A stretch of DNA of 5,874 nt, from NCBI GenBank assembly GCA_937954195.1, contig CALFYR010000055.1, positions 1 through 5,874 of the forward strand, read 5' to 3'. Of the stretch, positions 1 to 4,759 are shown one piece after another; positions within the stretch are counted from its first letter, which is position 1; each line of letters opens with the position of its first letter. The DNA comes from an uncultured Dehalococcoidia bacterium. Its GTDB lineage: Bacteria; Chloroflexota; Dehalococcoidia; Tepidiformales; Tepidiformaceae. The notes under the pieces were generated by a model. The model worked only from the letters and a program-made list of their open reading frames with translations. It was not told where the DNA came from and ran no database searches. Made by a program: the position numbers and the translations under genes.

Positions 1-7
1 TTTCAGC

Positions 8-43
8 GCGAGCCGCCCCCTCGCCTTCGGGTAAGTCCGAAGG
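8..43. repeat. Two adjoining short hairpins at the window edge
   Basis: GCGAG (8-12) pairs with CTCGC (20-24) around a C-rich 7-nt loop. CCTTCGG (24-30) pairs with CCGAAGG (37-43) around GTAAGT. With the terminator-like stem at 60-90 they make three consecutive stems in 90 nt. I recognise no tRNA, tmRNA, SRP or RNase P RNA signature here, so this may be the 3' end of an unseen structured RNA or simply a 3' untranslated region. Confidence 0.4.
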
Positions 44-59
44 ATTTGCCTGCACGAAG

Positions 60-96
60 TAGGGCCCCGGCGGCCACCGCCGGGGCCCTATCGTTT
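60..96 (+). terminator. GC-rich intrinsic terminator-like hairpin
   Basis: TAGGGCCCCGGCGG (60-73) is perfectly complementary to 77-90, giving a 14-bp stem with loop CCA, followed by TCGTTT. The stem is very stable but the T tract is weak. It probably ends a plus-strand transcript that starts left of the window, and it insulates the toxin-antitoxin promoter downstream. The direction is uncertain because the stem is symmetrical. Confidence 0.65.
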
Positions 97-104
97 CGAG
101 TCGG

Positions 105-153
105 TGTGGGACGTACCCACTTTCCCCGGAGAGGATATGGTACACTTCCCACA
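105..153 (+). promoter_or_regulatory. Leaderless extended -10 promoter with GTGGG/CCCAC operator-like repeats
   Basis: TGG followed by TACACT (138-146) matches an extended -10 element. A transcript starting about 7 nt after it would begin at or next to the A of the antitoxin ATG (153), and no Shine-Dalgarno sequence precedes that ATG, so the message is predicted to be leaderless. No good -35 hexamer is visible. TGTGGGA (105-111) and its exact reverse complement TCCCACA (147-153) flank the promoter, and another CCCAC lies at 116-120. The spacings are close to one and three DNA turns. Type II antitoxins usually repress their own promoter, so these are candidate operator half-sites; this is inference. 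Confidence 0.5.
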
Positions 154-431
154 TGAAGCAGTTCAGGCCCGTGACCGAAACCACAGTCGATGCTCGCAAG
201 CGCGTGAGCCTCGGGAAGGCCGGTGTCGAAGAGGACACGCGCTATTCGGTCAGCATCTCGGATGACGGGGACATTCTCCTTACTCCCCTTGCGACCATTC
301 CTGCCAGAGAACTGCTGATTTGGAAGCGCCCCGATGTGATGCAAATGCTCGACGAGGGCATTGATGATGCTTTGGCCGGGCGCGTGAAACCTCTTCGAAA
401 GCTACCGGTCTTCGAGGATGACGACGACTAG
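153..431 (+). CDS. AbrB-like antitoxin of a type II toxin-antitoxin pair
   Basis: 92 residues. The N-terminal third (about residues 8-45) contains TTVDARKRVSLGKAGV followed by a short beta-rich stretch, YSVSISDDGDILLTP. This resembles the swapped-hairpin AbrB/SpoVT-type DNA-binding domain of small antitoxins in which a conserved TTVDxRxRVxLG segment begins the fold. The middle (IPARELLIWKRPDVMQMLDEGIDDALAG, about 49-76) looks helical. The acidic tail ending in EDDDD is typical of the flexible segment that wraps a basic toxin. The ATG at 153 is chosen because it lies directly after an extended -10, with no Shine-Dalgarno site (leaderless). The stop codon TAG shares its last base with the GTG start of the next gene, a RelE/ParE-like toxin, which supports the antitoxin role. 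It probably neutralises that toxin and represses the promoter at 105-153. Family assignment is from motif recognition only. Confidence 0.78.
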   Translation: MKQFRPVTETTVDARKRVSLGKAGVEEDTRYSVSISDDGDILLTPLATIPARELLIWKRPDVMQMLDEGIDDALAGRVKPLRKLPVFEDDDD

Positions 432-730
432 TGCCGTTCAAAGTGCTCATCGCCGATCGGGCGGACCGTGTTCTCGACGACCTTGAACACAACCCGGCTT
501 TCGCGGCCAAGTACCGGAAAGTGGTTAAAGCACTTCGGCTTCTGGCGGAAAATCCGCGACATCCCGGTCTCAACGTGCACCTTTATCACTCAAAGACGGG
601 GCCGGGCGGCGAACCGGTCTGGGAGGCGTACGTCGAAAATCGCACACCAGGTGCGTGGCGTATCTGGTTCTGGTACGGACCCGACCGGAACGAGTTGACT
701 ATCCTTGCGATCGGCCCCCACCCCGACTAG
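431..730 (+). CDS. RelE/ParE-family toxin
   Basis: 99 residues with a GTG start that overlaps the antitoxin stop by one base (TAGTG), so translation is probably coupled and toxin output kept below antitoxin. Residues about 12-42 form two predicted helices (DRVLDDLEHNPAFAAKYRKV and KALRLLAENP). Residues 60-97 form the beta sheet of the RelE/ParE fold: VWEAYVEN, WRIWFWYGP, and ILAIGPHPD at the end. The C-terminal hydrophobic strand followed by GPHPD is common in RelE-like toxins. R77 and other basic residues could serve mRNA cleavage if it is RelE-like; a ParE-like gyrase poison cannot be excluded from sequence alone. No ATG alternative suits the frame, and the antitoxin-toxin order is the usual one. 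The gene looks intact. Confidence 0.78.
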   Translation: MPFKVLIADRADRVLDDLEHNPAFAAKYRKVVKALRLLAENPRHPGLNVHLYHSKTGPGGEPVWEAYVENRTPGAWRIWFWYGPDRNELTILAIGPHPD

Positions 731-833
731 TGCCCGCCTTTACCTTCCAACAAACATAAACCCCGCGATAATTCCCGCGACCTTTTGTCGCCCCCAAACT
801 CCCCTCGCGACGATAACCGCACCACTCGATCAA
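731..833. other. Gene-free, relatively AT-rich spacer upstream of the hairpin array
   Basis: I see no convincing gene here. GATAAT (767-772) matches a -10 consensus at five of six positions, but no well-spaced -35 is present, so it is only a weak candidate promoter for a transcript through the array. GCGAC (777-781) and GTCGC (787-791) can form a 5-bp hairpin around CTTTT, which might weakly end the toxin mRNA. Confidence 0.35.
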
Positions 834-1316
834 GGGTTCGTGAAGCCCAGCCGAATGCGTCATAAGTCGCTTGGAATCCCCCATCGCAGCCACTACATTT
901 CGCGGCGTTGGAGGCGGGGTGGTCGAAAGCCACCACGCAGGCGGGAAAAGGCCTTACGGCCTGGAATCGCCGAAATGGTCCAGCACCGGAGTCACGGCTC
1001 CGGGACATGTTGGGCCACCGCCAGCGGGGCCTCACCAGGTAACTGGTGACGGTCACCGGGTAACCGGTGACGCCCACCGCGCAAGCGATGGGACCCACGG
1101 CGCAGTCGTGGCGCTCACGCCGCAAGGCGATGGGATTCGCGGCCTCAGCCGTGGCGCTCACAGCGCAAGCTGTGAGTGGCAGGGTGGTACCGGCAGCTGT
1201 GGCGCCGCAAGGCGGCCTGGCCGGGAAACCCCCGGATGGATCCGCAAGGTTCCTCCCCGGCAGCGCGCAGCGGGCAGGGTCGGCAAACCCACGGATGCGG
1301 TTTCGGCCGCAGCCGG
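834..1316 (+). repeat. Array of consecutive short tetraloop hairpins
   Basis: Small stem-loops follow one another through this region. Loop centres (approximate) are: 840 (loop CGTG), 863 (ATAA), 926 (GAAA), 955 (TTAC), 973 (weak), 994 (CACG, 7-bp stem CCGGAGT/GCTCCGG), 1021 (weak), then the seven core units to 1171. After that come a degenerate unit near 1187, 1208 (GCAA), 1228 (5-bp CCGGG/CCCGG), 1245 (GCAA, GGATCC/GGTTCC), 1268 (GCA), about 1283 and 1309 (CGCA). Most spacings are 17-23 nt, and the 1208 unit is exactly two 21-nt steps after the one at 1166. Units at the edges are less regular and some may be chance in GC-rich DNA. No protein or known RNA family is recognised. It resembles either a large structured RNA or a degenerate palindromic tandem repeat. 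Confidence 0.6.
1025..1171 (+). repeat. Core of seven 21-bp hairpin repeat units in register
   Basis: Seven units fill exactly 147 bp. Loop centres are 1040.5, 1061.5, 1082.5, 1103, 1123.5, 1145.5 and 1166.5. Loops in order are GTAA, GTAA, GCAA, GCA, GCAA, CTCA, GCAA. The right arm of the last hairpin runs on to 1176. Outer stems are mostly YCAC paired with GTGR or a variant. The innermost triplets vary but stay paired: CAG/CTG, CGG/CCG, CGC/GCG, GGC/GTC (one G-T wobble), GCC/GGC, GGC/GCC and AGC/GCT. The best stems are 8 bp and perfect (1052-1059 with 1064-1071; 1157-1164 with 1169-1176). Changes on one arm matched by changes on the other indicate that base pairing has been maintained while the sequence drifted. 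Confidence 0.8.
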
Positions 1317-1362
1317 CAGGGGCCAGCCCAGTGGTTTTCGATAGACTACCTCCACACGCCAA

Positions 1363-1401
1363 AAAGGCCGCTTTCACCCGCAGGGGCTGGAAGCGGCCTT
1401 T
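1363..1401 (+). terminator. Terminator or attenuator-like hairpin upstream of the biotinyl carrier gene
   Basis: AAAGGCCGCTTTCA (1363-1376) pairs with 1388-1401 with one G-T wobble, making a 14-bp stem, and an inner CCC/GGG can pair within the loop. The right arm ends in TTT followed by CGGCATTCT. On the minus strand the stem would be followed by TTTTT, so it could end transcription in both directions. It lies 43 nt before the start codon at 1445. It may end a transcript from the hairpin array, or act as an attenuator if the biotinyl carrier gene is transcribed from upstream. Confidence 0.65.
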
Positions 1402-1444
1402 CGGCATTCTGTAGGATTCCGCCATCTCAACTCCCGGAGCACCC

Positions 1445-1666
1445 ATGGCCCTCCACGACCTCCCCTCGCCGATGACCGGCACCGTCAAAGAAGTGCTCGT
1501 CTCCATCGGCGAAAGCGTCGCCGTCGGCCACGAACTCCTCATCGTCGAATCCATGAAGATGGAGCTCCCGGTCGAAGCCGAACGCGCCGGCACCATCGCC
1601 GAAGTAGCCGTCGGACCCGGCCAGCGCGTCGAAGAGGGCGACCTTCTCCTCCGCCTGGAAGCGTGA
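1445..1666 (+). CDS. Standalone biotin/lipoyl carrier protein (BCCP-like)
   Basis: 73 residues comprising essentially one biotinyl domain. It begins with LPSPMTGTVKEVLVSIGESVAVG, the first half of the flattened beta-barrel. The carrier motif ESMKMELPV follows, with lysine 38 as the predicted biotin attachment site. The pseudo-symmetric second half is GTIAEVAVGPGQRVEEGDLLLRLEA. The M-K-M context matches biotin carriers (acetyl-CoA, propionyl-CoA or pyruvate/oxaloacetate carboxylase types) rather than lipoyl domains, where DKA is usual. The domain shuttles CO2 between a biotin carboxylase and a carboxyltransferase; neither partner is in this window, so the parent enzyme is unknown. GGAG at 1436-1439 is well placed before the ATG. 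The Pro/Ala-rich linker of longer BCCPs is absent, so this is the minimal form. Cytoplasmic. Confidence 0.88.
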   Translation: MALHDLPSPMTGTVKEVLVSIGESVAVGHELLIVESMKMELPVEAERAGTIAEVAVGPGQRVEEGDLLLRLEA

Positions 1667-1743
1667 CAAACCCGGCGCGCGTTTCCCCTTTACACTCCCC
1701 GGCGTAGCATGGTCGAGGCCGTAGCCCGGCCCCCAGGGTATCC

Positions 1744-1914
1744 ATGCGAACCGCGAACTACGTGTTCTCCGTCATCTCGATCATCCTGGGCATCGCGCTC
1801 ATCCTCTTCATGCTCACCCAGTCGGTCGAATTCAACATCGGCATCGGCATCGGCATCGTGCTCGTCCTCAACGGCGCCATCCGCCTCTGGTTCGCCCAGG
1901 ACGATCACCAGTGA
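1744..1914 (+). CDS. Small two-helix membrane protein of unknown function
   Basis: A 56-residue protein starting MRTANYVFSVISIILG and ending IRLWFAQDDHQ. Residues about 6-25 form one hydrophobic helix. After the short polar link TQSVEFN, residues about 32-49 form a second one containing GIGIGIGIVLVLNGA, whose alternating glycines suggest close helix packing. The charged end (RLWFAQDDHQ) would lie on the same side as the N terminus. AGGG at 1735-1738 lies 5 nt before the ATG, and codon use matches the neighbouring genes, which supports it being real. It sits between the biotinyl carrier and the UspA gene, 29 nt before the latter. I do not recognise a family. A role beside the potassium-transport genes is only a guess from position. 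Confidence 0.65.
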   Translation: MRTANYVFSVISIILGIALILFMLTQSVEFNIGIGIGIVLVLNGAIRLWFAQDDHQ

Positions 1915-1943
1915 GCGCCCACGGGAGGCCGCGCCACTAGGCC

Positions 1944-2414
1944 ATGCACACCCCCCAGAACATCCTCGTCCCCGTCTCCGCCAGTGCGGCCAGCATGGAA
2001 GCCGTCCTCATCGCCTCCACGCTCGCCAAAGCCCGCCGCGGCAAGGTGTTCCTCGTCCACGTCATCGAAGTCAACCGCTCACTCGCGCTGAACGCCGAAC
2101 TCGAATCCGAAGCTCGCCGCGGTGAGCAACTCCTCCGCAAGGCCGAAGCCATCGCCAACCAGGCGGGAGCCGACGCAGTCCCCACGCTCGTCCAGGCCCG
2201 CGAAGCCGGCGCCGCCATCGTCGAAGAAGCCCACGATAGCGCCGCCGACGCGATCATCCTCGGCATCCCCTTCGGCGAAGAAGGCAGGGCCTTCCGCATC
2301 GGCCCCAACGCCGAGTTCGTCCTGAACAACGCCACCTGCGAAGTCTGGGTGGTGCGCCAATCCGTCGCGGGCGATGATAGCCACCAACAGGACATGAAAC
2401 GGCCAGAACTATGA
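1944..2414 (+). CDS. Universal stress protein (UspA family)
   Basis: 156 residues with the UspA alpha/beta fold. The first strand is NILVPVSASAASMEAVLIASTLAKARRGKVFLVHVIEV, a middle helix is rich in Glu and Arg, and the usual ending is ADAIILGIPFGEEGRAFRIGPNAEFVLNNATCEVWVVR. In ATP-binding members the loop reads G-2x-G-9x-G(S/T). Here the glycines are spaced differently and the last is followed by Pro, so ATP binding is doubtful. In-frame TAG at 1938-1940 rules out a longer form, and ATG 1944 is the first start; a GGGAGG upstream is too far to be an ideal Shine-Dalgarno. The stop overlaps the next gene as ATGA, implying coupled translation with a TrkA-type regulator. UspA domains commonly occur with ion transporters, so regulation of potassium or stress response is likely. 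Confidence 0.87.
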   Translation: MHTPQNILVPVSASAASMEAVLIASTLAKARRGKVFLVHVIEVNRSLALNAELESEARRGEQLLRKAEAIANQAGADAVPTLVQAREAGAAIVEEAHDSAADAIILGIPFGEEGRAFRIGPNAEFVLNNATCEVWVVRQSVAGDDSHQQDMKRPEL

Positions 2415-2824
2415 AGATCGTCATCATGGGCTGCGGCCGCCTCGGCTCACGCGTGGCCGGCATGCTCGAACGCCAGGGCAACCAGGTCGCCGTCGTCGAT
2501 TCCAACGAGTCGGCCTTCCGCCGTCTCCCCGAAGGCTTTTCCGGAGAACGCATCGTCGGAAATTGCATGGATTCCGACACCCTCGAACGTGCTGGCATCC
2601 AATCCGCCGATGCCTTCTTCGCAGTCACCCAGGGCGACAATCGAAACTACTTCGCCAGCCAGATGGCCCGCGAAGTCTTCGGTGTAAAGCGGGTCCTTTG
2701 CCGCGTCTACGACCCCGTTCGCGAAGAGATCTTCCGCGAACTCGGGCTCGAAACCTTCAGCCCCACGAGCTTCGGCGCCCAGATCATGGTCGACATGCTC
2801 AACAACGAGCCGGTGCGGAGGTAG
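2411..2824 (+). CDS. trkA: TrkA/RCK N-domain protein, potassium-transport regulator
   Basis: 137 residues forming a single RCK-N (TrkA-N) Rossmann domain. The dinucleotide motif is GCGRLG at residues 7-12, and an acidic residue at the end of the second strand (D30 in VVDSN) would bind the adenosine ribose. GNCMDSDTLERAGIQSADAFFAVTQGDN (about 50-77) matches the conserved third and fourth strands, and the final helix includes PTSFGAQIMVDML. There is no RCK-C domain, so the protein is a half-length subunit compared with full TrkA or KtrA. Proteins of this type form rings on TrkH/KtrB channels and respond to NAD(H) or ATP/ADP. It starts within the UspA stop (ATGA) and is followed 5 nt later by a second RCK protein, suggesting that the two assemble together. 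No channel gene is in the window. Confidence 0.87.
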   Translation: MKIVIMGCGRLGSRVAGMLERQGNQVAVVDSNESAFRRLPEGFSGERIVGNCMDSDTLERAGIQSADAFFAVTQGDNRNYFASQMAREVFGVKRVLCRVYDPVREEIFRELGLETFSPTSFGAQIMVDMLNNEPVRR

Positions 2825-2829
2825 CCGCC

Positions 2830-3504
2830 ATGTACATCCTCGTCGCCGGCGGCGGCAAAGTTGGCTACCACCTCGCCGAAGAACTCATCGGCCAGCACCA
2901 TGAAGTCCTTATCCTCGAGCGCGACTCCGCCCGCTCTTCCCAGATCCGCCACGACCTCAACGGCAACGTCCTCACCGGCGACGCCTGCGAAGCAACCACC
3001 CTCGACCTCGCCGGCGTCTCGCGCGCCGATCTCGTCGCCGCCGTCACGGGTGATGACGAAGACAATCTCGTCATCTGCGACCTCGCCCGCTACCGCGGAG
3101 TCGGGCGGACCATCGCCCGCATCAACAACCCGCGGAACGAACTGCTCTTCCGGAAGCGGGGCATCGAAACCACGATCTCGGCGACGCACGCGGTCCTCGC
3201 TCAGATCGAACAGGAGCTCCCCACCCAGGCGGTTATCCCGCTGCTCCAGCTCCACAGCGGCCTCGAACTGGTCGAGTTCAAACTGCCCGAGACATCGCCC
3301 GTTGTCGGCCGTTCCGTCCGTGAAGTGCTGCTCCCGGCCGAATCGCTCATCTCCCTCATCGTCGATCCCGGCGGGGTGCCTCGAATGCCCTCTGGCGATA
3401 CCCGCCTCTACGCCGGCGATGCACTGGTCGTTGTCGCGCGCCACGAATCCCTGCCGATGCTCAAGGAACAACTCATCGGCTCCACCCACGGGCTGGATAC
3501 CTGA
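2830..3504 (+). CDS. trkA: TrkA family protein with RCK-N and RCK-C domains
   Basis: 224 residues. The RCK-N domain (about 1-125) starts MYILVAGGGKVGYHL with GGGKVG at 7-12 and acidic E30 at the end of strand two. It continues with LTGDACEATTLDLAGVSRADLVAAVTGDDEDN. The RCK-C domain (about 135-220) contains LELVEFKLPETSPVVGRSVREV and ends TRLYAGDALVVVARHESL. The frame stays open upstream to 2563, but the start at 2830 is chosen because a strong GGAGGT (2817-2822) lies 7 nt before it, overlapping the stop of the preceding gene. The family gates potassium uptake in response to nucleotides bound at the RCK sites. It probably acts with the half-length RCK protein just upstream. Its TGA overlaps the pheA ATG by one base (TGATG). 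Confidence 0.9.
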   Translation: MYILVAGGGKVGYHLAEELIGQHHEVLILERDSARSSQIRHDLNGNVLTGDACEATTLDLAGVSRADLVAAVTGDDEDNLVICDLARYRGVGRTIARINNPRNELLFRKRGIETTISATHAVLAQIEQELPTQAVIPLLQLHSGLELVEFKLPETSPVVGRSVREVLLPAESLISLIVDPGGVPRMPSGDTRLYAGDALVVVARHESLPMLKEQLIGSTHGLDT

Positions 3505-4319
3505 TGCGCCTCGCCTTCCTTGGCCCGCCCGGCACCTTCGGCGAACTCGCCGCATTGAAGTTCGCCCCGGACGCGGAACTGCTGCCCTTCCCGTCGCACG
3601 CCGCGGTGGCCGCCGCCGTTGAATCGGGAATGGCCGACCTCGGCATGGTCGCTATCGAAAACCTCCTGAACGGGTCCGTCCAGGAAACGCTCGATATCCT
3701 CATCCACGAGACCACGCTCGTCATCCAGGCCGAACTCCTCCTCCCGGTCGAACACAACCTGGTCGCCAAACCCGGCACCCGCGCGGACCAGGTGAAAGTG
3801 ATCTACTCCCACACGCAGGCGCTCGGGCAGTGCCGCCGGTTCCTGGAGCGCTGTTTCCCGAAGGCACAGCTCGAAGCCGCGCTCTCCACCACCGAAGCCG
3901 TCGAACAGGCCCTCCGCCGCGATGGCGACGCCGCCGCGATCGCCACCCGCCGCGCCGCCGAACTCACGGGCGCCGAATTCATAGCGACCGGCATCCAGGA
4001 CTCAGAGAACAACGTGACGCGCTTCCTCGTCCTCGGCCACGGCCATCAACCACCCACCGGCCGCGATCGGACATCCATCGCGTTCACCTTCAACGAAGAC
4101 CGCCCGGGCGCCCTCGCCAGCGTCCTCAACGCCTTCGCCGAGGCCGGTATCAACTGCACGAAGATCGAAAGCCGCCCCACCCGGGCGACCTTCGGCGAAT
4201 ACGTCTTCCTGATCGACTTCGAGGGCCACAAGGACGAGCCGGCGGGCCGCGCCGTGCTCCAGACCATCCGCCCGCTCTGCTCCGAACTGAAGGTCTTCGG
4301 CAGCTATCCCCGGGCCTAG
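3504..4319 (+). CDS. pheA: Prephenate dehydratase with C-terminal ACT domain
   Basis: 271 residues, the usual size of monofunctional prephenate dehydratase. It converts prephenate to phenylpyruvate, the committed step to phenylalanine, in the cytoplasm. Catalytic-domain signatures are FLGPPGTF (5-12), MVAIENLLNGSVQETLD (48-64), YSHTQALGQC (101-110) and NNVTRF (169-174); T172 of the TRF motif is the conserved catalytic threonine region. The ACT domain (about 189-268) carries the phenylalanine-binding GAL (202-204) and ESRP (222-225) motifs, so feedback inhibition by phenylalanine is expected. No chorismate mutase domain is fused. The start overlaps the preceding trkA stop by one base and lacks a clear Shine-Dalgarno, so translation is probably coupled. 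The stop TAG shares CTAG (4316-4319) with the stop of the convergent minus-strand gene. Confidence 0.95.
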   Translation: MRLAFLGPPGTFGELAALKFAPDAELLPFPSHAAVAAAVESGMADLGMVAIENLLNGSVQETLDILIHETTLVIQAELLLPVEHNLVAKPGTRADQVKVIYSHTQALGQCRRFLERCFPKAQLEAALSTTEAVEQALRRDGDAAAIATRRAAELTGAEFIATGIQDSENNVTRFLVLGHGHQPPTGRDRTSIAFTFNEDRPGALASVLNAFAEAGINCTKIESRPTRATFGEYVFLIDFEGHKDEPAGRAVLQTIRPLCSELKVFGSYPRA

Positions 4320-4759
4320 TAGTACTCCTCGCAGCTAAGCGGGATGGTGAACAGCCAGTCCCCCGAGTAGCAACGGTCATAGCCGCCGCCACCATTCAGG
4401 ATTACCAGGAACCCCGTTCCCCCGATGAGCACATCATTTCCGCCCTGCCCGCGAAGCGTGTCGTTTCCGTTCCCGCCAACGATGCAGTCATCGCCACCAC
4501 CACCCGAGAGCGTTTCCGAAGCCGACGTACCGAGGATTAACTTGTTACCACCGCCGCTCCCGCCCGGACCGATCTGGATGCCGGTCAGCGTCATGTGCGC
4601 GCATTGCGGCGGTGCGAAATCCATCACCGTCGTTGGGTGGCTCGAATCTCCCGCATAGGAAGGCGGCACCGTGTTCGCCGCGGCGGCCGCGCTGATCACG
4701 CTCACCACCACCAACACCAGCAGCCCACCAAACGAAAGCTTCGCCACCCTCCCGAACAT
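4316..4759 (-). CDS. Small exported protein with RTX-type calcium-binding repeats
   Basis: 147 residues. Residues 1 to about 28 form a Sec-type signal peptide (basic MFGRVAK, hydrophobic GGLLVLVVVSVIS, then an AAAAA cleavage area). Residues 86-121 hold nonapeptide repeats of the GGxGxDxLx type: GGGGDDCIV, GGNGNDTLR, GQGGNDVLI, and a degenerate GGTGFLVIL lacking the aspartate. GGGGYDRC and a C-terminal CEEYY follow; C130 and C143 could form a disulfide. Such repeats bind calcium outside the cell and fold on export. Only three good repeats are present and no catalytic domain or type I secretion signal is evident. The start at 4759 is chosen because of GGGGAG (complement of 4767-4772) 7 nt upstream. 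It overlaps the DUF5305 stop by one base (TAATG), so translation is coupled. Confidence 0.8.
   Translation of the reverse strand: MFGRVAKLSFGGLLVLVVVSVISAAAAANTVPPSYAGDSSHPTTVMDFAPPQCAHMTLTGIQIGPGGSGGGNKLILGTSASETLSGGGGDDCIVGGNGNDTLRGQGGNDVLIGGTGFLVILNGGGGYDRCYSGDWLFTIPLSCEEYY

Larger units (their letters stand above)
779..1401 (+). ncRNA. Candidate structured non-coding RNA (hairpin array plus terminator)
   Basis: This is an inference. The GNRA loops occur mainly when the plus strand is read; the opposite strand would show TTGC and TTAC loops. That polarity suggests function as plus-strand RNA. The array is followed by a strong terminator-like hairpin at 1363-1401. A weak -10-like GATAAT at 767-772 would start a transcript near 779, but the 5' end is a guess. 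Open frames crossing the array (for example 871-1344) have no ribosome binding site and translate to a 7-residue echo of the 21-bp repeat, so they are not called as genes. No match to a known RNA class is recognised. Confidence 0.3.

Noticed and set aside
834..1316. CRISPR array
   Set aside because: Unit length is about 21 bp with no conserved repeat separated by unique spacers of about 30 bp; the units directly abut and are each self-complementary. No cas gene is present.
834..1316. Integron attC sites or insertion-sequence ends
   Set aside because: No integrase, transposase or characteristic core sites are seen, and the hairpins are far shorter than attC sites.
871..1344. Long open frame across the hairpin array (157 residues), and an overlapping one at 1067-1414
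   Set aside because: No ribosome binding site, no recognisable domain, and the peptide repeats every 7 residues simply because the DNA repeats every 21 bp. Palindromic stem conservation explains the sequence better than protein coding.
727..1596. Long minus-strand open frame of 289 codons
   Set aside because: It runs through the hairpin array and into the biotinyl carrier gene antisense. It has no family resemblance and is expected by chance in GC-rich DNA.
1691..1696. TACACT as a -10 for the small membrane protein gene
   Set aside because: The same hexamer as the antitoxin promoter occurs here, but it has no extended TG motif and no suitably spaced -35 element, so support is too weak to list as a promoter.
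2563..2829. N-terminal extension of the second RCK protein back to 2563
   Set aside because: This part overlaps the first RCK gene in another frame and encodes an Arg/Pro-rich shadow sequence. The family start (MYILVAGGG) is at 2830 with a strong Shine-Dalgarno.
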